A DNA stretch of 9,687 bases from Sphingomonadales bacterium. Its GTDB lineage: Bacteria > Pseudomonadota > Alphaproteobacteria > Sphingomonadales > Sphingomonadaceae. Positions 4,803 through 9,687 of the stretch are shown here, piece after piece. A program made the translations under genes and the position numbers. Each line of letters starts with the position of its first letter. Position 1 is the stretch's first letter. The notes under the pieces were generated by a model. The model ran no database searches. It worked only from the letters and a program-made list of their open reading frames with translations, and had not been told where the DNA came from. The stretch is taken from assembly GCA_017302775.1 (NCBI GenBank), contig JAFLDC010000071.1:1-9687 (forward strand). Direction: 5' to 3'.

Positions 4803-5546
4803 ATGAGCAAGGCTGCGAAGATCCGGGTCGATCAATTGCTGGTCGCGCGAGGGCTGGCGGAGAGTCGCACCCGTGCGCAGGCGCTGGTGCTGGCCGGGAT
4901 CGTGTTTTCCGGCGAAACCAAGCTGCTCAAGCCTGGCCAGACCCTTGCCGATGACGCCCCGATCGAAGTTCGCGGACGCGATCACCCGTGGGTTTCGCGC
5001 GGCGGGATCAAGCTGGCTCATGCGATTGCGGCGTTCGGCCTTGATCCAGCCGGGGTTACCGCGATGGACATCGGCAGTTCGACCGGCGGGTTTACCGACG
5101 TACTGCTGAGCATGGGCGCCGTCCGTGTCTTCGCGGTCGATTCGGGCACCAATCAGCTCGCTTGGAAGCTGCGCCAGGATCCGCGCGTCACGGTGCTGGA
5201 ACAAACCAGCGCGCGGTTGCTGACGCCAGCGCTGATCGATGCACCGTGCAGCTGGGTGGTTTGCGATGCCAGCTTCATCGCGCTGGCCAAGGTGCTGGAG
5301 GTGCCCCTGAAACTGGCCGCTGCGCAGTGCCGGCTGGTCGCGCTGATCAAGCCGCAGTTCGAGGTGGGCCGCGCTGAGGTGGGCAAGGGCGGCGTGGTGC
5401 GCGATCCGGCGCTGCACGCGCGGGTCTGCGACGAAGTCCGCGATTGGCTGACCGCGCTGGGCTGGCACATCCAGGGAATCGTGGAAAGCCCGATCACCGG
5501 GCCGGAAGGAAATGTGGAATTTCTTGTCTCTGCCTGGCGTGAATAG
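4803..5546 (+). CDS. tlyA: TlyA family rRNA (cytidine-2'-O)-methyltransferase
   Basis: S-adenosylmethionine-dependent RNA 2'-O-methyltransferase, cytoplasmic; characterised TlyA proteins methylate cytidines of 16S and/or 23S rRNA and affect capreomycin sensitivity, and are often misnamed hemolysin A. The 247 residues are normal length. An S4 RNA-binding domain covers about 7-65 (RVDQLLVARGLAESRTRAQALVLAG), followed by the SRGGIKL linker. The FtsJ/RrmJ-like fold has the SAM motif DIGSSTGGFTD (89-99), and the K-D-K-E set is visible as K70, D155 in CDASFIAL, K183 in IKPQFE and E239 in GNVEFL. An ATG 18 nt upstream is in frame, but the ATG at 4803 is preferred: GGAAGGAG stands 8 nt before it and the family N-terminus begins there. 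It heads the plus-strand gene series. Confidence 0.93.
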   Translation: MSKAAKIRVDQLLVARGLAESRTRAQALVLAGIVFSGETKLLKPGQTLADDAPIEVRGRDHPWVSRGGIKLAHAIAAFGLDPAGVTAMDIGSSTGGFTDVLLSMGAVRVFAVDSGTNQLAWKLRQDPRVTVLEQTSARLLTPALIDAPCSWVVCDASFIALAKVLEVPLKLAAAQCRLVALIKPQFEVGRAEVGKGGVVRDPALHARVCDEVRDWLTALGWHIQGIVESPITGPEGNVEFLVSAWRE

Positions 5547-5593
5547 GACTTGTCCATTGCCCTTGCAGGCGGCGCTCGGCACAGTCGGTTGCA

Positions 5594-5607
5594 AATCAGG
5601 TCTGATT
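5594..5607. promoter_or_regulatory. Perfect dyad upstream of tspO
   Basis: AATCAG-GT-CTGATT is a perfect 6+6 inverted repeat ending 13 nt before the tspO start codon, overlapping the region where the ribosome site begins. It could be an operator or a small hairpin affecting initiation. It does not match the TGT-N12-ACA pattern of PpsR/CrtJ known for phototroph genes. Confidence 0.3.
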
Positions 5608-5620
5608 CGAGGTTCCATCG

Positions 5621-6163
5621 ATGAGTGAACTTGCCTCGCCCGGTCAGCTCCGGGCTGCCCTGTTACGCTGGGCGTTGTTTCTGGCGCCGCTGCTGCTGCT
5701 GCTGGGAACTCTGTCGGGGACGATGTCGGGCAGCGGTGCCGGCAGCCCGTGGTTCGTCGACCTGGTCAAACCGCCGCTTTATCCCCCGCCAGCGACCTTC
5801 GGCATCGTCTGGACGATCCTGTACCTGCTGATGGGGTTGAGTCTGGCTATGATCGTAACCGCGCGCGGCGCCCCGGGCCGCGGCGCAGCGATCGCGGCAT
5901 TCGTGGTCCAGTTCCTGCTCAATCTGGCGTGGTCGCCGGTATTTTTCGGCATGCAGCAATTGAACGCCGCGCTATATCTGCTGGTGGCGATCGACGTGGC
6001 GGTGATCGTCACCGTCGTGCTGTTCTGGAAAGTCCGCCCGCTGGCGGCCTATCTGCTCATTCCCTATCTGGCGTGGGTCCTGTTCGCGACCGTACTCAAC
6101 TGGCAGTTCGTGGCGGCCAACCCCGATGCCGCCAACGGGATCGAAGTCGCGCTCGCCTCTTGA
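5621..6163 (+). CDS. tspO: TspO/MBR family tryptophan-rich sensory protein
   Basis: Five-helix inner-membrane protein of the translocator-protein/benzodiazepine-receptor family; bacterial members bind porphyrins and sterol-like ligands and are linked to tetrapyrrole and redox/stress regulation. Family signatures are clear: PWFVDLVKPPLYPPP..F..VWT.LY (43-68), QFLLNLAWSPVFFG (97-110) and PYLAWVLFATVLNWQFVAANP (148-168). Hydrophobic segments lie at about 16-34, 59-80, 90-109, 116-136 and 140-165. At 180 residues it is slightly longer than the usual 155-165, mainly from an N-terminal extension before the first helix. The ATG has only a weak purine-rich site (GAGG) upstream. It sits 74 nt after tlyA and 31 nt before ubiK. 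No bacteriochlorophyll genes are visible nearby. Confidence 0.93.
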   Translation: MSELASPGQLRAALLRWALFLAPLLLLLGTLSGTMSGSGAGSPWFVDLVKPPLYPPPATFGIVWTILYLLMGLSLAMIVTARGAPGRGAAIAAFVVQFLLNLAWSPVFFGMQQLNAALYLLVAIDVAVIVTVVLFWKVRPLAAYLLIPYLAWVLFATVLNWQFVAANPDAANGIEVALAS

Positions 6164-6194
6164 TCCGGCGGCGGCAAAGGACCATCTAGCCATC

Positions 6195-6458
6195 ATGCAA
6201 AGCGAAAACCCGATGATCGCCGATATTGCCAAGCTGCTTAACAGCGCGGCTGGAACCGTTGCCGGCATGGGCCGCGAAGCCCGCGACGCCGCGCGCGAAC
6301 GCTTCAAGGAAGGGCTGGGCGGACTCGATTTTGTCAGCCGCGAGGAATTTGACACGGTCAAGCTGATGGCGGCCAAGGCCCGCGAGGAAAACGAAGCGCT
6401 CAAGGCCCGGATCGAGGCGCTGGAAGCCGCTACGAAGGGCAAGCGCAAAACCGCCTGA
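6195..6458 (+). CDS. ubiK: Ubiquinone biosynthesis accessory factor UbiK (YqiC/BMFP family)
   Basis: An 87-residue soluble helical protein of the BMFP/YqiC family (formerly DUF526). In Escherichia coli UbiK assists aerobic ubiquinone biosynthesis with UbiJ, and the family forms trimeric coiled coils that interact with membranes. The N-terminal part has the family pattern IADIAKLLNSAAGTVAGMGREARDAARERF and the C-terminal half is a heptad-like coiled coil (FDTVKLMAAKAREENEALKARIEALEAA), ending in a basic tail (TKGKRKTA). The frame extends upstream into tspO, but the ATG at 6195 has AAAGGA at suitable distance and starts the family domain. It is 31 nt behind tspO and likely cotranscribed. The family call is firm; a direct UbiJ partnership in this organism is inferred. 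Confidence 0.88.
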   Translation: MQSENPMIADIAKLLNSAAGTVAGMGREARDAARERFKEGLGGLDFVSREEFDTVKLMAAKAREENEALKARIEALEAATKGKRKTA

Positions 6459-6490
6459 CGGGAACCGTCTGCAATATCGCGAGTTAGGCA

Positions 6491-6509
6491 AGGACACCGG
6501 GAGTGTCCT
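6491..6509 (+). promoter_or_regulatory. Hairpin with the ribosome-binding site in its loop, abutting the start codon
   Basis: AGGACAC (6491-6497) pairs perfectly with GTGTCCT (6503-6509) around the loop CGGGA. The only Shine-Dalgarno-like bases, GGGAG (6499-6503), lie in the loop and closing pair, and the 3' arm ends one base before the ATG at 6511. The stem would have to melt for a ribosome to load, so it could regulate translation by temperature or protein binding. Alternatively it is a remnant terminator of the ubiK transcript. Confidence 0.45.
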
Positions 6510-6510
6510 C

Positions 6511-6780
6511 ATGTTTACACAGCTTGATCCGACTATTCCCTTGCACGTTCTGGGCAAGGGCGATGGCTATGCCATTGGCTTGATTGACTATGGCCAGGAA
6601 CATAATCTGATTTGGGTCACCGCGATCACCGAAACCGGGGAAATCTGGTGCGCGCCGAATCATCAGGTCCGGCTCGGTCGTAACTGGACCATGGGGCGGG
6701 CCGAAAATCCGGCGATAACTCGCGACAAGCAGGCCCTGTACAACATGGGTGAGGCCATCAGGGCTGCTTCTGCCCCCTAA
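6511..6780 (+). CDS. Small conserved protein of unknown function
   Basis: The 89-residue product shows no signal peptide or membrane segment and is probably cytosolic. It has a beta-rich core: PLHVLGKGDGYAIGLIDYGQEHNLIWVTAITETGEIWCAPNHQVRLGRNWTMGR. I recall near-identical uncharacterised proteins in other Proteobacteria sharing the MFTQLDP start, the LIWVTA and EIWCAPN segments and the final WTMGR, so this looks like a genuine conserved family without a known role. A single cysteine (C47) lies in the EIWCAPN motif. Start choice is supported by GGGAG 7 nt upstream, inside a hairpin. It stands 52 nt after ubiK and 42 nt before recO in the same direction; the neighbours do not suggest a specific job. 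Confidence 0.82.
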   Translation: MFTQLDPTIPLHVLGKGDGYAIGLIDYGQEHNLIWVTAITETGEIWCAPNHQVRLGRNWTMGRAENPAITRDKQALYNMGEAIRAASAP

Positions 6781-6822
6781 CTGCCGCTTGCGCGCAACCC
6801 GTGCTGCGGCCACAGCGGCGGG

Positions 6823-7410
6823 ATGGAACTGCGCGAACCGGCTATTGTCTGCGCAGCGCGGGCTCACGGCGAAACGGCCGTGATCGCGCGGCTGCTGACC
6901 GAGCAGCACGGCCTGCTGGCATGCTATGTCGCGGGCGGACGCGGGCGGGTGCTCCGCCCGGTTGTGATTCCCGGCAATCTCGTCGCCGCTGATCTGCGCT
7001 CCAAAAGTGAGGGGCAACTGCCGTTCGGAAGGCTGGAACTTTTGACCAGTCGTGCCCCCTGGCTGGGCGAGCCGTTGCCTGCTGCGGCGATCGGCTGGGT
7101 CACCACCCTGACCACGGCGGTTTTGCCGGAACGGCATGCCTATCAGGGCCTGTACCTTGCTTTGGCGGCCTTGCTTGATGCGATCTGCCATGCCCCGTCG
7201 GCGCGGGGCTGGGTACCCGGCCTGGTCGCTTATGAGGCATTGGTGCTGCGCGAACTGGGCTACGGCGGCGCGGCACCCGACCCGGCGGCAGGGCTGGCCG
7301 AATTCGACCGGTCCGGTCAGCGGCTGGAACGCTACCTGCTTGCGGATCGGCGCGGCGATGTTATGGGCGCGCGCGGTATCCTGCGCGAGCGGCTCGCGCG
7401 GATCGGGTAA
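6823..7410 (+). CDS. recO: DNA repair protein RecO (short form)
   Basis: RecO works with RecR (and RecF) to load RecA onto SSB-coated single-stranded DNA during gap repair. The N-terminal OB-fold is recognisable: AIVCAARAHGETAVIARLLTEQHGLLACYVAGGRG (residues 7-41), followed by the linker with VIPGNLVAADLRSKSEGQLPFGRLEL. The helical C-terminal part contains YEALVLRELGYG (139-150). At 195 residues it is shorter than the 230-250 common in the family: the segment after LGYG, which in many RecO proteins carries a zinc-binding cysteine cluster, is reduced and has no cysteines. The Shine-Dalgarno is weak (GGCGGG too close to the ATG), but the start gives the exact family N-terminus. It is 42 nt downstream of the previous gene. 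Confidence 0.9.
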   Translation: MELREPAIVCAARAHGETAVIARLLTEQHGLLACYVAGGRGRVLRPVVIPGNLVAADLRSKSEGQLPFGRLELLTSRAPWLGEPLPAAAIGWVTTLTTAVLPERHAYQGLYLALAALLDAICHAPSARGWVPGLVAYEALVLRELGYGGAAPDPAAGLAEFDRSGQRLERYLLADRRGDVMGARGILRERLARIG

Positions 7411-7422
7411 ACAGGTACGCAG

Positions 7423-7506
7423 CGTCAGTGCGAGCGGAGCGAAGCAATCACGGGGCTGTTTGTGCGGCATCTGGATCGCCGCGGGCCTTTGGCCTTCGCA
7501 AGGACG
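7423..7506. repeat. REP-like imperfect inverted-repeat element between recO and leuB
   Basis: The segment starts CGTCAGTGCGAG and ends CTTCGCAAGGACG, whose reverse complement is CGTCCTTGCGAAG; about 10 of 12 outer positions pair. Next to the left end is GCGGAGCGAAGCAATC, and near the right end CTGGATCGCC, resembling the arms of a dispersed intergenic element I recall from many genomes including sphingomonads (CGTCATTGCGAGCG...GAAGCAATCC). This copy looks degenerate. It fills most of the recO-leuB gap of about 114 nt and may form an RNA hairpin. Confidence 0.55.
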
Positions 7507-7524
7507 AATGATGGGGGCGATGGC

Positions 7525-8574
7525 ATGACTATGAAGATTGCGGTTCTCGCCGGTGACGGCATCGGCCCCGAAGTAACGCACGAGGCGGTGCGGGCGATCA
7601 AGGCGCTGGACTTGCCGGGGCTTGAGCTGATCGAGGCGGAGGTGGGCGGGGCGGCCTACAAGGCCCATGGACATCCTCTCCCGCCCGAAACGCTGGCCGT
7701 GGCCCGCGCTGCCGATGCAATCCTGTTCGGTGCAGTGGGTGATCCTGATTGCGACCAGCTGGAACGGCATCTCCGGCCGGAACAGGCGATCCTGGGGCTG
7801 CGCAAGGAACTGGGCCTGTTCGCCAACCTGCGTCCGGCAAAACTATTCAAGGGGTTGGAGGATGCTTCTGCGCTGCGTCCTGAGGTGGCGTCGGCGATCG
7901 ATCTGCTGATCGTGCGCGAGCTGAACGGCGATGTCTATTTTGGTGAGAAGGGCGTTCGGATATTGCCCGATGGCCGCCGGCAGGGCTGGGACATGATGGC
8001 CTATGCCGAGGATGAAGTGCGCCGTATCGCCCATGTCGCGTTCAAGGCAGCGATGGGGCGGCGCAAGAAACTCTGCTCGGTCGATAAGGCCAACGTGCTG
8101 GAAACCAGCCAGGTCTGGCGCGACGTGGTGACCGAGGTGGCGGCGGAATATCCCGAGGTGGAACTGAGCCACATGTACGTGGACAACGCCGCGATGCAGC
8201 TGGTCCGCAATCCCGGCCAGTTCGATGTGGTGGTCACCGGCAACCTGTTTGGCGACATCCTGTCAGATCAGGCTAGCATGTGCGTCGGATCGATCGGACT
8301 GCTCGCTTCGGCCTCGCTCAGCGAAGGGCGTCAGGGCCTTTACGAACCGATTCACGGCTCAGCCCCCGACATCGCCGGCAAGGGATTGGCCAACCCCATG
8401 GCAACAGTGCTTTCCGCCGCGATGCTTTTGCGGCATTCTTTAGGAATGGAAGCGGAAGCATCCCGGATTGAGGCAGCCGTGGCGAAGGCGCTTGCGGCTG
8501 GCGTGCGCGGCGGCGATCTCGGCGGAAATCTGGGCACGCGCGCCATCGGCGACGCCATAGTTGAGAGAATTTGA
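7525..8574 (+). CDS. leuB: 3-isopropylmalate dehydrogenase
   Basis: NAD-dependent oxidative decarboxylation of 3-isopropylmalate to 2-oxoisocaproate, the third step of leucine synthesis; cytosolic dimer with Mg2+/Mn2+. The 349 residues match the family. Motifs: AGDGIGPEV (9-17), [25 protein letters not shown] (131-143) with catalytic Y138, catalytic K188 in [11 protein letters not shown], metal-binding D220 in [10 protein letters not shown]244 and D248 in [13 protein letters not shown], and the NAD-binding [14 protein letters not shown]. The usual RELTGG loop reads RELNGD here. The frame is open for 21 codons upstream across the repeat element; the ATG at 7525 with GGGGG 8 nt before it begins the conserved N-terminus, though ATG at 7531 is also possible. 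Its stop is separated from the next start by one base. Confidence 0.95.
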   Translation: MTMKIAVLAGDGIGPEVTHEAVRAIKALDLPGLELIEAEVGGAAYKAHGHPLPPETLAVARAADAILFGAVGDPDCDQLERHLRPEQAILGLRKELGLFANLRPAKLFKGLEDASALRPEVASAIDLLIVRELNGDVYFGEKGVRILPDGRRQGWDMMAYAEDEVRRIAHVAFKAAMGRRKKLCSVDKANVLETSQVWRDVVTEVAAEYPEVELSHMYVDNAAMQLVRNPGQFDVVVTGNLFGDILSDQASMCVGSIGLLASASLSEGRQGLYEPIHGSAPDIAGKGLANPMATVLSAAMLLRHSLGMEAEASRIEAAVAKALAAGVRGGDLGGNLGTRAIGDAIVERI

Positions 8575-8575
8575 C

Positions 8576-9687
8576 ATGACCCTGCGCCTTGGCGTTGTTT
8601 TGCCAACATATAACGAACGCAAGAACCTGCGCGGCATGGTCGAACGCCTGGACAAGGCGCTGGCGGGTATTCTCTGGGAAGTGATCATCGTTGATGACAA
8701 CAGCCCTGATGGCACGTCGGACGAGGCGCGGGCGATTGCCCAGGAGGACAGCCGGGTCCGGGTGATCCAACGGATCGGAAGGCGCGGGCTGTCCTCTGCG
8801 GCGATCGAGGGGATGTGTGCTACCGCCGCGCCGATCGTGGCAGTGATGGACGCCGATCATCAGCACGATCCGGCGCTGCTGCCGCAGATGCTGGCTGCGA
8901 TTGAAAGCGGCGAGTTCGACCTGTCTTACGCCAGCCGTTTTGCCGAAGGGGCCAGCACCGAGGAGTGGGGCCGCCCCGACCGGGTCAAGGCGTCCAACTT
9001 TGCCAACAAGATTGCCAACAAGGTGACCGGGGTGGAGCTGAGCGATCCGATGAGCGGCTATTTCATGCTCAAGAGCGATGTGTTGCGCGCTGACGCGCAC
9101 CGGCTGTCGGGCGTTGGCTTCAAGATCCTGCTTGATATCCTTGCCACGGTCGATGCCCCGCTGCGGATCAAGGAAGTGCCGATGAACTTCGCCGCCCGGG
9201 CCGAGGGCGAATCGAAACTGGACCGGACCGTGGTGTTCGAATTCCTCGTTGGCCTGTATGACAAGTGGCTGGGCCGCTGGATCCCGACCCGGTTCGCCTT
9301 GTTCGGCACGATCGGCGGGCTGGGTGTGGTGGTCCACATGGCGGTGCTGGCGCTGGTGCTGGGGCTCTATGGCGAAGCCTTCGCGATCGCGCACTATCCC
9401 AAGGAGGCCGCGTTCATCGCCGGGCAGACCACCGCCGCGCTGGTGGCGATGACCTTCAATTTCGTGCTGAACAACGAGCTGACCTATGCCGACAATCGGT
9501 TGCGCGGGTTCGTGCCGTTGTTGACCGGGTGGGTCCGGTTCCTGATTACCTGCGCGTTCGGGCTGCTGGCGAATATCGGCGCGGCGACCGCGCTGGTCCG
9601 CCTGGGCTTCAACCCTTATCCGGCGGCGATCGTCGGGATCGTGCTGGGTTCGGTGTGGAACTTCGCGCTGTCGAGCAAGTTCGTGTG
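8576..9687 (+). CDS. GT2 family glycosyltransferase fused to GtrA-like membrane domain (3' partial)
   Basis: Predicted polyprenyl-phosphate sugar (dolichol-phosphate mannose synthase-like) transferase on the inner face of the membrane. The frame stays open to the end of the window, giving at least 370 residues. The N-terminal GT-A domain shows VVLPTYNERKNL (7-18), the nucleotide-binding VDDNSPDGT (39-47), RIGRRGLSSAAIEG (66-79) and the metal-binding DADHQHDP (92-99). From about residue 236 (IPTRFALFGTIGGLGVVVHM) a GtrA-type domain of about four membrane helices follows, with the characteristic NFVLNNELTYAD and, at the edge, VWNFALSSKFV. Such GT2-GtrA fusions are known in bacteria and supply lipid-linked sugars for surface glycans. 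It starts one base after the leuB stop with only a weak GAGAG site, so translation is probably coupled to leuB. The sugar is unknown. Confidence 0.9.
   Translation, partial: MTLRLGVVLPTYNERKNLRGMVERLDKALAGILWEVIIVDDNSPDGTSDEARAIAQEDSRVRVIQRIGRRGLSSAAIEGMCATAAPIVAVMDADHQHDPALLPQMLAAIESGEFDLSYASRFAEGASTEEWGRPDRVKASNFANKIANKVTGVELSDPMSGYFMLKSDVLRADAHRLSGVGFKILLDILATVDAPLRIKEVPMNFAARAEGESKLDRTVVFEFLVGLYDKWLGRWIPTRFALFGTIGGLGVVVHMAVLALVLGLYGEAFAIAHYPKEAAFIAGQTTAALVAMTFNFVLNNELTYADNRLRGFVPLLTGWVRFLITCAFGLLANIGAATALVRLGFNPYPAAIVGIVLGSVWNFALSSKFV

Noticed and set aside
4776..5618. Long upstream extension of the lipoprotein frame to 459 codons
   Set aside because: The extension is antisense to tlyA, and the GTG at 4775 exactly begins a lipoprotein signal with a ribosome site.
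7462..7524. Earlier GTG start for leuB
   Set aside because: The 21 extra codons are encoded by the repeat element and are not part of the LeuB fold; the ATG at 7525 with GGGGG upstream starts the conserved beta strand.
6484..7770. 428-codon minus-strand open frame opposite the small conserved gene, recO and leuB
   Set aside because: Spans three well-supported plus-strand genes and an intergenic repeat; no motif recognised, so an antisense artefact of high GC.
8318..9394. 358-codon minus-strand open frame opposite leuB and the glycosyltransferase
   Set aside because: The plus strand carries GT2 and LeuB signatures through the same bases; the antisense product is His/Arg/Gln-rich and featureless.

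Overview
The window looks like ordinary chromosomal DNA from an alphaproteobacterium, most likely a sphingomonad (Novosphingobium/Erythrobacter/Sphingomonas type). This rests on the high GC content, the protein sequence style, the recO-leuB neighbourhood, and several small exported proteins that resemble sphingomonad families I recall. No database search was possible, so the taxonomic call is an inference. I see no prophage, transposase, CRISPR array, tRNA or rRNA.

Layout. (1) 1-1378 (+): 3' part of an M28 zinc aminopeptidase with an inserted PA domain; its 5' end lies outside the window. It converges, through a long inverted repeat (1388-1425), on a minus-strand block. (2) 1440-3154 (-): ilvE (branched-chain aminotransferase) followed by a small four-cysteine exported protein, separated by a GC-rich hairpin at 2006-2037. 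(3) 3318-3890 (+): an exported protein of unknown function, divergent from ilvE, with a palindrome at 3199-3213 between the two. (4) 3891-4238: the only gene-poor stretch over 300 bp. On the minus strand it holds an 18-codon ORF with an exceptionally strong Shine-Dalgarno, five hairpins and a terminator-like stem; it reads as a small structured RNA or leader-peptide transcript. (5) 4239-4775 (-): a proline-rich lipoprotein whose start is only 27 bp from that of the divergent tlyA. (6) 4803-9687 (+): seven co-directional genes: tlyA, tspO, ubiK, a small conserved protein, recO, leuB, and a GT2 glycosyltransferase-GtrA fusion that runs off the end.

How the genes fit together. ilvE and leuB both serve branched-chain amino-acid synthesis but sit in separate units. 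The plus-strand run is mainly housekeeping: rRNA 2'-O-methylation (tlyA), tetrapyrrole/redox-linked membrane protein (tspO), ubiquinone assembly factor (ubiK), recombinational repair (recO), leucine synthesis (leuB) and polyprenyl-phosphate sugar transfer (glycosyltransferase). Gaps of 1 to about 115 nt suggest partial operon structure; only leuB and the glycosyltransferase are nearly abutting. A degenerate inverted-repeat element lies between recO and leuB.

The feature most deserving a second look is the minus-strand small-RNA/mini-ORF locus at about 3900-4165. Smaller points are the hairpin carrying the ribosome-binding site in its loop at 6491-6509, and the several dyads in the divergent intergenic regions. 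I do not see a convincing new multi-gene system.
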